Below are positions 1 through 7,514 of a DNA stretch of 43,479 bases, in pieces. Made by a program: the position numbers and the translations under genes. The DNA is from Desulfobulbus sp. (GTDB taxonomy: Bacteria; Desulfobacterota; Desulfobulbia; Desulfobulbales; Desulfobulbaceae), in assembly GCA_009780825.1 (NCBI GenBank), contig WQZH01000019.1:1-43479 (forward strand), written 5' to 3'. Every line of letters starts with the position of its first letter. The stretch's first letter is position 1. The notes beneath the pieces were generated by a model that was not told the origin of the DNA, searched no databases, and saw only the letters and a program-made list of their open reading frames with translations.

Positions 1-9
1 AGTCATTAA

Positions 10-28
10 CCACCGGCAAAGCCGGTGG
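10..28. repeat. IS200-type end hairpin (transposase 3' side)
   Basis: Perfect palindrome with arms CCACCGGC and GCCGGTGG around a short AAA loop. It matches the hairpin at 606-624 except at one base per arm, as expected for the paired hairpins that a Y1 transposase recognises. Confidence 0.75.
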
Positions 29-94
29 CTTGGAATTGTGAACCGCTCAAAGCGGTCTATGCAACAGATCCTCTGACCACCATTCGGTGGTCAC

Positions 95-523
95 CTATTT
101 GAAAAGAGTCAGTTGCTCGATACCTTGGTCTTCTTTTTCTTGATCACGGATGTATTCCCGCACAACCTCTTCATCGGCGCCAACTGTTGAAACGAAATAT
201 TCTCGTGCCCAAAAACTCATCCCGCTATAATTCTTCTTTTGACCAAGATACGTCCGCGCTCTATGGATTGCGCTTTTCCCTTTCATATACCCCACCACCT
301 GCGATACCCCATACTTCGGTGGGATCGAAATCAGCATGTGCACATGGTCGGGTTGCTGACCTTCCAATACCCGGCTCTCTCTTTGCCGGGCCAATTCGTG
401 AAATACATCACCAAGGCTCTTCCGGAGTTGACCATAAAGCCTTTTTCTCCGGTATTTCGGGATCCACACCACATGGTACTTGCAATCCCATTTCGTGTGG
501 CTTAAACATTGTATGTCGTTCAT
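95..523 (-). CDS. tnpA: IS200-type Y1 (HUH) transposase TnpA
   Basis: This 142-aa protein has the compact single-domain layout of IS200/IS605 TnpA, which cuts and rejoins single-stranded DNA through a 5'-phosphotyrosine. The HUH metal motif is visible as HVH in PDHVHMLISIPP near residue 61, and the nucleophile is probably the Tyr in the late helix REYIRDQE near residue 125. The N-terminal CKYHVVWIPKYRR signature is typical of the family. The ATG at 523 is chosen because AGGAGG lies 4 bases upstream; a TTG one codon earlier sits too close to it. Length and motifs are intact, so the enzyme is probably functional. Confidence 0.93.
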   Translation of the reverse strand: MNDIQCLSHTKWDCKYHVVWIPKYRRKRLYGQLRKSLGDVFHELARQRESRVLEGQQPDHVHMLISIPPKYGVSQVVGYMKGKSAIHRARTYLGQKKNYSGMSFWAREYFVSTVGADEEVVREYIRDQEKEDQGIEQLTLFK

Positions 524-605
524 CAAGCCTCCTTTTTCGTGACTTTGAGCGGTCCACGATTCTGGAGGCTTCTTTATTTTACTGGAACCGTCAAACTTCA
601 GGAGT

Positions 606-624
606 CCCCCGGCAAAGCCGGGGG
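606..624. repeat. IS200-type end hairpin (transposase 5' side)
   Basis: Perfect palindrome with arms CCCCCGGC and GCCGGGGG around AAA, lying about 80 bases upstream of the transposase start. It is the partner of the 10-28 hairpin. Confidence 0.75.
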
Positions 625-725
625 TTTACCCAAAAGAAAATTAAGCTGTCTTGACGCCGAAAGCACGGACCCGCATACTCGGGTATCCTTATTTTCTGAT
701 ACGATAAATGCCCTGGAGGACGATT

Positions 726-1070
726 ATGGAACACAGCACTCTGCATATTCTGTGGCTTAACGACAATCCGAGCACAGCCGAGCACATGGTGTTCATGTAC
801 GCCACCAATGCCCTGTTGCAAGGCTGGTGGGAAAATGTGCATCTCATAGTTTGGGGCGCAACCACAAAACTGCTGTGCGAAAGCGCGGATATGCAGCGAC
901 TGGTGCAGCGTTTTCTGGATGAGGGCGGGCAGGTTTCGGCATGCAAACGTTGCGCTGAAAATCTTAACGTTCTGGACAAGCTCAAAACTATCAAGGGAAT
1001 CAAAGTCTACTACATCGGTGAACGTTTCAGCGAAATTATCAAGGGAACGGAAAAGCTGATCACGCTTTGA
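726..1070 (+). CDS. DsrE-like family protein
   Basis: A 114-aa cytoplasmic protein of the DsrE/YchN-like alpha/beta fold. It begins with a hydrophobic strand (LHILWLNDNP), followed by an amphipathic helix and a VHLIVWGAT strand. The motif VSACKRCAEN near residue 77 carries two cysteines in the place where DsrE-type proteins keep redox-active or sulfur-carrying cysteines. The ATG at 726 is preferred over an ATG at 708 because GGAGGA ends 5 bases before it. The family is linked to sulfur relay and is common in sulfur-metabolising Deltaproteobacteria, but no sulfur genes adjoin it, so its substrate is unknown. It stands alone between an IS200 element and gene debris. Confidence 0.8.
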   Translation: MEHSTLHILWLNDNPSTAEHMVFMYATNALLQGWWENVHLIVWGATTKLLCESADMQRLVQRFLDEGGQVSACKRCAENLNVLDKLKTIKGIKVYYIGERFSEIIKGTEKLITL

Positions 1071-1078
1071 TGGGTTCA

Positions 1079-1258
1079 ATGATTACCAACCAGAGCAAAA
1101 CGTTCATGCGCCGCGCAGGGTGAGTGCTTTTGATCGCGCTCTGTCTCTACCCTTTGCTCGCTTTTGCTTCCCCCCAGGCCTCCACCGATCGGCATGGCAT
1201 CAACTTTTCCACCGGAAATTTCTATCCCTCCCACCATGATCTGACTATAGCGGGAGGT
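1079..1258 (+). pseudogene. Remnant of the N-terminus of a secreted RHS/YD-repeat-type protein
   Basis: Translating from the ATG at 1079 gives 14 codons, a TGA at 1121, then a signal peptide (LLIALCLYPLLAFA) and the text GINFSTGNFYPSHHDLTIAGG. The last part resembles the segment just after the signal peptide of RHS/YD-repeat proteins, which read (I/V)NxxTGNFxxxHxDLxIPG before the repeats. Homology stops abruptly at about 1258, where an IS21-type fragment begins, so the repeat body is gone. A GTG at 1124 could start the signal peptide. The family call rests on a short match from memory. Confidence 0.45.
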
Positions 1259-1266
1259 GCCAGGAG

Positions 1267-1437
1267 ATGTTGACGGCGGATACGATGCGGAAAGTACGGA
1301 TGTTGTCGGCGCGAGGCGCGAGTCTTCGCGAGGTTGCCAGGCGATATAATTTGAGCCGGAACACGGTTCGCAAGATAGTGCGCAGGAATGCGGCGGAGTT
1401 GCAACAACTCTTAACCAGAGCACTTTACAACAGCTAA
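1267..1437 (+). pseudogene. IS21-family IstA transposase, N-terminal HTH fragment
   Basis: The ATG at 1267, preceded by AGGAG, opens a 56-codon frame whose product reads RMLSARGASLREVARRYNLS followed by RNTVRKIVRR. This is the helix-turn-helix that begins IS21-type IstA transposases, which are normally 350-500 aa. The frame stops at TAA 1435-1437, and no DDE catalytic domain or istB helper follows, so only the DNA-binding N-terminus survives. It directly abuts the RHS-like remnant, suggesting insertion followed by deletion. A short HTH protein could still be made, but I regard it as debris. Confidence 0.75.
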
Positions 1438-1450
1438 CATTTGTATATAA

Positions 1451-1470
1451 AATAAGTAAAAATACTTATT
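1451..1470. promoter_or_regulatory. Inverted repeat upstream of hipB, candidate autoregulatory operator
   Basis: Perfect 8-bp arms AATAAGTA and TACTTATT flank an AAAA centre, ending 10 bases before the hipB ATG in an AT-rich promoter-like stretch. HipB-type antitoxins repress their own operons by binding palindromes in exactly this position. The assignment to HipB is an inference. Confidence 0.6.
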
Positions 1471-1480
1471 AAAAGATATT

Positions 1481-1786
1481 ATGTTAGATGTTAACTTAAA
1501 AACTCCCAAAGATGTCCGCTTGGATATTGCAGCCAAGACCAGACAACGACGGCTTGCGCTGAACATTTCCCAACAAGAACTGGCTGATCGGAGCGGGATC
1601 AGCCTGGGTTCGGTCAAACGTTTTGAGACAAGTGGTCTCATCTCCTTGGCGTCGCTTTTGGAAATCGCCCTGGTTTTGGGGAGTCTGCATGACTTCGAGG
1701 CGATTTTTTCCAAGACCAATAATCCTGAAAGCCTGTTCACGCCGGAACCAAAAATGCGCCTGCGCAGCGGCAGGAAAAAGAAATGA
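1481..1786 (+). CDS. hipB: HipB-like XRE-family antitoxin/repressor
   Basis: A 101-aa DNA-binding protein with one XRE-type helix-turn-helix (about residues 18-72), seen as TRQRRLALNISQQELADRSG then ISLGSVKRFE. It precedes a HipA-like kinase, the classic HipBA toxin-antitoxin order, so it probably neutralises the kinase and represses the pair. The C-terminus is strongly basic (RLRSGRKKK). Its TGA at 1784 overlaps an ATG at 1783 (ATGA), the normal coupling for a hipA start, although that frame is broken (see hipA). A palindrome at 1451-1470 may be its operator. Family assignment is firm; the specific name hipB follows from context. Confidence 0.85.
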   Translation: MLDVNLKTPKDVRLDIAAKTRQRRLALNISQQELADRSGISLGSVKRFETSGLISLASLLEIALVLGSLHDFEAIFSKTNNPESLFTPEPKMRLRSGRKKK

Positions 1787-1816
1787 ACAGCTCAAAAAAA
1801 ATCGTACCAGGACGCA

Positions 1817-3004
1817 TTGCTGGATGTTTGTTGTAATCTTCGAGGTACGCGGCATTTCATCGGCAGGATGGCACAGCGATCCAGAAGTATCCTTTTTGGA
1901 TACCACCAGGATTTTCTTTCTACTGGGATAGAACTGTCCCCATTCAAACTCCCTCTCCAATCAGGAATTTTTGAAGATAATGACCGCAGCTTCGGCGGTC
2001 TGTTCGGTCTGTTCAACGACAGCTTGCCTGATGGATGGGGGCTACTGCTCCTGGGCAGGGTTCTGCGGGGCAAAGGTGTGCGCCTTGAGGACATTTCACC
2101 TTTTCTTCGATTGTCCATGGCCAGTTCGCGTTGCATGGGTGCACTAGAATACGTTGCGGACGTTCAGGAAAGCGACGACAGCAATAAAGCTGTCGATTTA
2201 TATCTCGACGGTATGGCTGAAGTGTCACGAAAAATTTTGGCGGAGGAAGATGCTCCCCTGGAGTCCGTCAATGAACTGCTCAGGCTGGGCGGATCATCGG
2301 GTGGCGCCAGGCCAAAAATTTTGGCGGATGTTTCCGCCGATGGTTCCAGGATTATGCCGGAAGGGACAGGGGGCGAAGGATTCTCTCCCTGGCTGATCAA
2401 GTTCCACTCCCGTGAGGAAGGCGGCGATCAAGGTCTGGTGGAATATGTGTATTCCCTCCTAGCCAGGGATGTCGGCGTCATGATGCCCCCAACTCGGCTT
2501 TTTCCCTCTAAGACAACAGCCGGTTATTTTGGAGTCAAGCGCTTCGACCGTGAGTGCGGGCAAAAACTCCACGTTCATACAGCCTGTGGCTTGCTGCACG
2601 CGGATCACCGCCACGCTTCGCTTGATTATGAGAACCTGATCAAACTGACCAAGGTGTTGACCGGGGATGTGCGCGAGGTCGAACAGATGGCCCGGTTGAT
2701 GGTGTTCAATGTCAAGGCGGGCAACCGAGACGACCATTCTAAAAATTTTTCATTTCTTCTGGACTCACAAAACCGGTGGAAAATGGCTCCGGCCTACGAC
2801 CTTACCCCCTCCATGGGGTTTGCCGGCGAACATGCGGCCATGGTGAACGGCAAGGGGAACGATATAAAAAATGTCGATCTTATCGCGACCGCATCCATTG
2901 CCGATATTCCAGCTTCTTTTATCCAGGAGGCTATCCAGCGAACTGAAGAGGCACTTTCACGATTTGAGGTCTTGAAGCGGGAAGTGCGCCGCCGTGGGAG
3001 ATAG
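1817..3004 (+). CDS. hipA: HipA-like serine/threonine kinase toxin (start region frameshifted)
   Basis: A 395-aa HipA-type kinase; in well-studied members such kinases phosphorylate glutamyl-tRNA synthetase and induce dormancy. Visible motifs are the loop LLRLGGSSGGARPK, a lysine in LIKFHS, the FGVKRFDR segment, the catalytic-loop motif NRDDHSKN and the metal-binding segment APAYDLTPS, so the kinase core looks intact. The start is odd: an ATG at 1783 overlaps the hipB stop but its frame dies at TAA 1834. The HipA frame is offset by +1, and in-frame codons upstream of the TTG at 1817 (reading SYQDAL) still look HipA-like. An A8 tract at 1794-1801 lies exactly where the frames must switch. It may be a mutant, a product of slippage, or TTG-started. 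Confidence 0.8.
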   Translation: MLDVCCNLRGTRHFIGRMAQRSRSILFGYHQDFLSTGIELSPFKLPLQSGIFEDNDRSFGGLFGLFNDSLPDGWGLLLLGRVLRGKGVRLEDISPFLRLSMASSRCMGALEYVADVQESDDSNKAVDLYLDGMAEVSRKILAEEDAPLESVNELLRLGGSSGGARPKILADVSADGSRIMPEGTGGEGFSPWLIKFHSREEGGDQGLVEYVYSLLARDVGVMMPPTRLFPSKTTAGYFGVKRFDRECGQKLHVHTACGLLHADHRHASLDYENLIKLTKVLTGDVREVEQMARLMVFNVKAGNRDDHSKNFSFLLDSQNRWKMAPAYDLTPSMGFAGEHAAMVNGKGNDIKNVDLIATASIADIPASFIQEAIQRTEEALSRFEVLKREVRRRGR

Positions 3005-3012
3005 GGACTTAG

Positions 3013-3130
3013 CAGGCTGTTGAAAAACTCCAAAAGCGAGCTTTGATAGCACAATATGTAGAGCTTGTGGCCGGTTATCTGCTATATATCGTGGGTTAGC
3101 GAGCGATAAAAACCTTTTTTCAACACCCTG
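3013..3130. mobile_element. 118-bp MITE-like element with 15-bp terminal inverted repeats
   Basis: CAGGCTGTTGAAAAA at 3013-3027 is mirrored by TTTTTCAACACCCTG at 3116-3130 (14 of 15 positions complementary). The interior of about 88 bp has no coding capacity. Ends of the form CAGG(C/G)TGTTGAAAAA resemble those of insertion sequences, so this may be a non-autonomous derivative. No convincing target duplication is visible (TTAG on the left, ATAG on the right). It lies 8 bases after the hipA stop. Confidence 0.6.
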
Positions 3131-3248
3131 ATAGGCCGCTTGTGTGCGTGGGCGGGGTGCCTAACACCGGGGAATAGCCGGGTAACCGCGCTTGCGGCTG
3201 TGGTCTTTCATTGGCAGGGGCCGATTTCGCGAAAAGTTGCCATAGAAA

Positions 3249-4111
3249 TTAACCGCAGTATGTTGCAGCAGAACGGGATACTTTAATATTCTTCTTAAGT
3301 TTGGACCAAAGAAAAGCTTTCACGTCAATAGATTCTGATTGATTGAGAGGGCCGAGAACAATGTCTGTTATATCACAAGATTCTATGGGTAGTTTGAAAT
3401 AGGAAGATAATCCTTTTTCAGTGTGCCTAAACTTTAGCGATCCTGAAAGTTCTTCATTAATAATTTCCCAGACGTATTTTGATTGTGGATTTCTCCGTGG
3501 TGTAGCAACAATTCGCCATTCACATTCCTCTTTAAAAGCTGGGTTTTTGAATAACAAAGAAGATTCAGAAAGTTCTTTTGCAACATCAATGTAATTTTTA
3601 TCATCCAACTTATTCAAGACTGGATCCAGCCAACTTTTTAGCTCATCTCTATCTGGGTAGTGAGCTTTTGTACATCCTTTTTTGTAACCTGGACTAACGG
3701 GAAGCTCTTCCCTAAAAAATGATTGCATTCGTTGTTCAAGGTTACTTATTTTAAAACCCATGGACACACCTCTGCCTCTTTCAGCATATTCACACCATTG
3801 GCTGAGCGAGTCCTTTTTTTCTGAGAAACAACTCATATATGGAAGGCTATTCTCAACACATTTCGATATATTCTTAATTAGATTATCAAATATGTCTATA
3901 GTACCACATTTACAAATAATTTTTCACTACATAATTTATTTATTATGTGGACAAACCAACCTCCTTCGGCATAATCGTTCATTTTATCAATAGAAGTCAA
4001 CCAAAGGCTCTTTCCTTCCACAATTTTCATGAAAGTGCTCAATGAGCAATAATGATAAACGATAGAGGTATCTGGATAGGAAAAATGATATTTTTCAGGA
4101 AGTGTGACCAT
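3249..4111 (-). pseudogene. DUF2971 family protein, broken by a -1 frameshift
   Basis: Two adjacent frames encode the halves of one DUF2971 protein. The first (4111-3896, 71 aa) holds the start IVYHYCSLSTFMKIVEGKSL and WLTSIDKMND. The second (continuing to 3249, 195 aa from its first ATG) holds SCFSEKKDSLSQWCEYAERG and the late EECEWRIVATPRR segment. Restoring one A in the A5 run just before the break (plus-strand T5 near 3920) lets the frames join through IICKCGTIDIFDNLIKNISK. DUF2971 proteins are common in defence and mobile regions, but their activity is unknown. The gene is far more AT-rich than its neighbours, suggesting recent transfer. A sequencing error is possible. Confidence 0.75.
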
Positions 4112-4189
4112 ATATTTGCTCCTTATTGTCTGGGGCTAGTGTCCCGTTTGGTTAGTTGCGTCTCTTAGTTTCCAAGGCCTGCCTCCCTC

Positions 4190-4960
4190 TCACAGCCCGT
4201 ATTTCCTGCCATAGCCCCGGGGCGTGACCATCCTGTCCCGCCAGACAAAGGTCTGCGAGTTGCCGACGATCACCGTGGTCTGCATGCCGATCTCCTCGCC
4301 GAGCATCCGGTCGAGCGTGGTCAGCCGCACGGTTTCGTGCTCGCGGGCGGCACCGGAGACAATGCCCACCGGGGTGGTGGGAGACCGGTGGGCAAGCATG
4401 ATCTCGCGGGCCCTGACGATCTGATCGGTGCGCTTCTTGGATTTGGGGTTATAGAGCACCACCACGAAATCAGCCGCGGCCACGGCTTCGAGGCGGCGTT
4501 CGATCAGCTCCCAAGGGGTCATCAAATCGGAGAGGCTGATGGCGGCGAAATCGTGCATCAGGGGCGCGCCCAGGATGGCGGCGCAGGCATTGAGGGCGGC
4601 GATGCCGGGAATGACGTCGATGGGCAGATCCGCATCCGCTGCTTGGGCCAGTTCGAACACCAGGCCGGCCATGGCGTAGATGCCGGGATCGCCGCCGCAG
4701 ACCAGGGCGACCTTTTTGCCCTGCCCTGCCAATGCCAAGGCGGTGCGGCAACGGTCGATTTCCTGCATCATGGAGGAGGCAAGCACCTCGCTGGCCGGAT
4801 TGAGGCAATCACGAACCAGGTCGAGATAGGTCCGGTAGCCGACGACCACCTCCGCCGCTTCCAGGGCGGCACGAGCGCGGGGCGCCATGAGGTCGGCGGC
4901 GCCGGGACCGAGCCCGACCACTGCCAGTGATCCTTTGATGCGGTTCTGTGCTGTTGTCAT
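4190..4960 (-). CDS. cbiH: Precorrin-3B / cobalt-precorrin-3 C17-methyltransferase
   Basis: This 256-aa SAM-dependent enzyme catalyses ring contraction and C17 methylation in corrin synthesis. The SUMT-fold signature LAVVGLGPGAADLMAPRA lies at residues 12-29, the second SAM loop VCGGDPGIYAMAG near 88, and the C17-specific VVLYNPKSKKR near 168. The start is the ATG at 4960, which overlaps the cbiG stop as ATGA; an upstream in-frame start at 5035 would add a tail without homology. It is the last gene of the minus-strand cobalamin operon. Length is normal and no fusion to a CobG-like or CbiG domain is seen. In an anaerobic pathway the substrate would be cobalt-precorrin-3. Confidence 0.95.
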   Translation of the reverse strand: MTTAQNRIKGSLAVVGLGPGAADLMAPRARAALEAAEVVVGYRTYLDLVRDCLNPASEVLASSMMQEIDRCRTALALAGQGKKVALVCGGDPGIYAMAGLVFELAQAADADLPIDVIPGIAALNACAAILGAPLMHDFAAISLSDLMTPWELIERRLEAVAAADFVVVLYNPKSKKRTDQIVRAREIMLAHRSPTTPVGIVSGAAREHETVRLTTLDRMLGEEIGMQTTVIVGNSQTFVWRDRMVTPRGYGRKYGL

Positions 4961-6006
4961 TGTCTGTGCGTTTTTGGGATTGTGGTTGCGAGCGGATCGG
5001 CGATTTCCGCCACCGCGGTGGTGACATCGGCCCATTTCATCTTGGCGGCCAGCAAGGTGGCGCCTGGGCCGGCGGCGAGCAGAGCCGCCGGTTCAGCCAC
5101 CGCCTTGGCGCCGGTGGCGCGCTGGACTATTGCCGAGGCGGCAACGGACTCGACCTGGTTCAATGCGTCCTTGCCGAAAAAATCAATGCCCAGCCTGCGG
5201 GCGCGGGCATAGGCCAGCAAGCCGGCCTCGTCCCGTTTGAGGTCGATCGAGGCCAGGCGGGCGATGGCCTGGGCCGCGAGGCCGTGTTGGGCGCAGGTGG
5301 AGGTGACCGCCGCGGCAATGGCCTCGGCGGATGTGCCCCGGTTGCAGCCGATGCCGACCACCAGCGCCTGGGGATGCAGCACTGCGGCCTGGGCGGAGGG
5401 TGCGGTGCGGCTGTCGACGATCAAATCCGCTGTCGTCCGGTCATCGTGCGGGTGCAGATCCGGCGGCAGATCCGGCAGGGGATAACGGCTCCAGAGCGTG
5501 AGCGCGCCATGGTCGGCCAAACGGCCCATGGCCCGGGTGAAGGCGGCCTTGTTGCCGGGTTCGAGCCGAAGATCGCGGCACCACAGATCAAGCGGAGTCA
5601 GCCCCAAGACATCGGAGGCGGTGGTGAGCACAGCCTGCCCGCGGGTCACGGCCGCCACCCGTTGGGCCAGCGCGTTGGCGCCGCCAAGATGGCCGGACAG
5701 GAGCGAAATGGCAAACTTACCCTTCTCGTCGCAGACCACCACGGCCGGATCCTGGGCCTTGTCGCGCAGCAGCGGGGCCACGGTGCGCACCACGATGCCG
5801 GTGGCCATGATGCAGACGATTTCCCGATAGCTGGCCCAGACCTCGGCCATCATTTGCGCGAGCCGCCCCTTGCCGGCGAAAAAATCGCCGTCCAAGGCCT
5901 CGGCCACGCGGCGGCCCAAGGTGCTGCCGCCGCTGCTCAGGGCCAGCACGGCCAGGCGGCGGCCACGGCTATCCTCAGCGGTATTCGTGCGTGAATCCGG
6001 CATCAT
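4957..6006 (-). CDS. cbiG: Cobalt-precorrin-5A hydrolase
   Basis: About 349 aa. CbiG opens the delta-lactone of cobalt-precorrin-5A and releases acetaldehyde, a step unique to the anaerobic cobalamin route. The N-terminal domain has RRLAVLALSSGG and the core signature CIMATGIVVRTVAPLL; the central region has GHLGGANALAQRVA; the C-terminal CbiG_C domain starts at VVGIGCNRGTSAEAI. The start is uncertain: MMPDSR at 6006 overlaps the cobM end by 32 bases, while an alternative at 6051 adds 15 residues. The 3' end couples to cbiH by ATGA. Its presence indicates that cobalt is inserted early, consistent with cbiK in the same block. Confidence 0.92.
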   Translation of the reverse strand: MMPDSRTNTAEDSRGRRLAVLALSSGGSTLGRRVAEALDGDFFAGKGRLAQMMAEVWASYREIVCIMATGIVVRTVAPLLRDKAQDPAVVVCDEKGKFAISLLSGHLGGANALAQRVAAVTRGQAVLTTASDVLGLTPLDLWCRDLRLEPGNKAAFTRAMGRLADHGALTLWSRYPLPDLPPDLHPHDDRTTADLIVDSRTAPSAQAAVLHPQALVVGIGCNRGTSAEAIAAAVTSTCAQHGLAAQAIARLASIDLKRDEAGLLAYARARRLGIDFFGKDALNQVESVAASAIVQRATGAKAVAEPAALLAAGPGATLLAAKMKWADVTTAVAEIADPLATTIPKTHRQ

Positions 6007-6754
6007 AGAGTTTTGAAACGATCCTGCTGTCTTCGGCCAGAGCTGGACCAACCACGATCATCGCCGTCTTCTTGATCCGCGAGGCCTGGATCTTCCCGGC
6101 AATATCCGCCAGGCTGCCCCGAACGATCTGCTGATCCGGCCAACTGGCCCGCTCGACCACGGCGACCGGTGTGGCGGCCGGATAACCGCCAGCCAACAGC
6201 TCATCGACCACGGAGGCGATCATCGACACGCTCAAAAAAACGCACATGGTGGCCTGGGCAGCGGCCAGGTGGCGCAGCGACTCGCACTCCGGCACCGGAG
6301 TGCGGCCCGCCTGACGGGTGAAGATCACCGTCTGCGTGACTCCAGGCACGGTCAATTCCTTTTTCAGGACAGCGGCGGCGGCAAAGGCCGAACTCACGCC
6401 CGGCACCACTTCATAGGGAATGCCAACATCATCGAGCCACTGCATCTGTTCACGGACCGCGCCGTAGATGGCCGGATCGCCGGTATGCAGCCGCACCACC
6501 CGCAAGCCTCGCCGATAACCATCGGCCAACAGTCGCATGATCGCCTCCAGGTCGAGCGGGGCGCTGTCGTGGCAGACGGCCTTTATTCCGTCGAGCAGGA
6601 CGCCATTGACCAGGCTGCCGGCATAGACCACCACATCCGCCTCATCGAGCAGGCGACGGCCCTTGATCGTGATCAATTCCGGGTCGCCGGGACCGGCGCC
6701 GAGGAAGATCACGGGATGCAAGGCCGCTTCAATCGGCGCGTTGATCGGTTTCAT
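5975..6754 (-). CDS. cobM: Precorrin-4 / cobalt-precorrin-4 C11-methyltransferase
   Basis: A 259-aa SUMT-family enzyme that methylates C11 of (cobalt-)precorrin-4 using SAM; the anaerobic orthologue is called CbiF. Key segments are VIFLGAGPGDPELITIKGRR near residue 15, the AGSLVN stretch near 46, the SAM loop RLHTGDPAIYGAVREQM near 93 and VPGVSSAFAAAAVL near 117. It overlaps the cobI stop by 26 bases and runs 32 bases into cbiG, as expected for tightly coupled operon genes. Full length and no missing motifs. Given the CbiG and CbiK neighbours, the cobalt-containing substrate is the likely one. Confidence 0.95.
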   Translation of the reverse strand: MKPINAPIEAALHPVIFLGAGPGDPELITIKGRRLLDEADVVVYAGSLVNGVLLDGIKAVCHDSAPLDLEAIMRLLADGYRRGLRVVRLHTGDPAIYGAVREQMQWLDDVGIPYEVVPGVSSAFAAAAVLKKELTVPGVTQTVIFTRQAGRTPVPECESLRHLAAAQATMCVFLSVSMIASVVDELLAGGYPAATPVAVVERASWPDQQIVRGSLADIAGKIQASRIKKTAMIVVGPALAEDSRIVSKLYDAGFTHEYR

Positions 6755-7514
6755 TGGATACCTGTACCTTTTTCTTGCGGATCACCATGGTGGAGAAGTA
6801 GTGCAGCTCCCGCCCCCTGGCCTCGCGGACATCGGTGTAGACCTGCTCGTTCTCCATGCCCGAGCGCTCGATCAGCACCGCGCAACTGGTGAGCCCGAGC
6901 TCGTCGAGCAGATCAATGAGCGCGTCGATCCGCCGATGCGCCTTCATCAGGACCACCGTATCGAGGCTTTTGAGAATGGAGCGCAGCCGCCCATCCTCAA
7001 AGGCGGCGGGCACCACGGCCAGGACATCGTCGCCCAGGGCGAGCGGGCTGGCCTGCGAGGCGGCGCAGGCCGCCATGGCGGTGACGCCGGGAATCACGGT
7101 CGCCGGGGTTTGTGGCCGTTGCTCCTGAATCATGCTCAGCAGGTAGAAGGCGGTGGAATAGAGGGTGGCATCCCCCAGCGTGGGAAAGGCCACATTCTCG
7201 CCTCGTTCCAGGTGGGGGATGATCTCGTCGGCCGACCGGCGCCATGCGGCCAGCAACTGGTCGTCAGGCTCCTGCCCGAGGTACACCTTTTTCATCGGGA
7301 AACAGAGCGAAAGCACGGTGCGCCCGTTGGCTGGCACCATCTGCTCGGCGATCTGCAGGGCACTGCTCGACCCGCCTTTCCTGGCCGTGGGCACTGCCCA
7401 CACCTTGGTCTCGCTCAAGATGCGCACCGCCTTATAGGTCATCAGTTCCGGATCGCCGGGGCCGACGCTGACCAAGTAAAGATGGCCGGTCCGCGAGGGG
7501 TGATTGTCGCTCAT
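6729..7514 (-). CDS. cobI: Precorrin-2 / cobalt-precorrin-2 C20-methyltransferase
   Basis: A 261-aa SUMT-family methyltransferase acting on C20 of (cobalt-)precorrin-2, the first committed corrin methylation after chelation (CbiL in anaerobes). Motifs: HLYLVSVGPGDPELMTYKAV near residue 10, the CobI/CbiL-type VWAVPTARKGGSSSALQIAE near 37, FPTLGDATLYSTAFYL near 98 and VIPGVTAMAACAA near 127. The ATG at 7514 overlaps the cbiET stop as ATGA; the same frame stays open far upstream but without relevant similarity. Followed by cobM with a 26-base overlap. Confidence 0.95.
   Translation of the reverse strand: MSDNHPSRTGHLYLVSVGPGDPELMTYKAVRILSETKVWAVPTARKGGSSSALQIAEQMVPANGRTVLSLCFPMKKVYLGQEPDDQLLAAWRRSADEIIPHLERGENVAFPTLGDATLYSTAFYLLSMIQEQRPQTPATVIPGVTAMAACAASQASPLALGDDVLAVVPAAFEDGRLRSILKSLDTVVLMKAHRRIDALIDLLDELGLTSCAVLIERSGMENEQVYTDVREARGRELHYFSTMVIRKKKVQVSNETDQRAD

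Larger units (their letters stand above)
10..624 (-). mobile_element. IS200/IS605-family insertion sequence (approximate limits)
   Basis: A single small Y1-transposase gene is bracketed by two imperfect palindromes of the same design, at 10-28 and 606-624, both of the form CCnCCGGCAAAGCCGGnGG and in the same orientation. Subterminal hairpins of like sequence at both ends, with no terminal inverted repeats, are the hallmark of IS200/IS605 elements, which move as single strands. Further short palindromes lie at 42-56 and 74-93, just beyond the 3' end of the transposase gene. Exact cleavage sites cannot be read, and the element may extend left of the window. No accessory tnpB is present, so it is IS200-like. 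Confidence 0.8.

Noticed and set aside
1076..1423. 115-codon minus-strand frame over the RHS/IS21 remnants
   Set aside because: The plus strand gives recognisable family text in the same place, so this is a shadow.
1817..1819. TTG at 1817 as the undisputed hipA start
   Set aside because: It has no ribosome-binding site, and the ATGA overlap at 1783 with HipA-like codons between A8 and the TTG argues that the true start is upstream and the frame is shifted. Kept only as the formal CDS limit.
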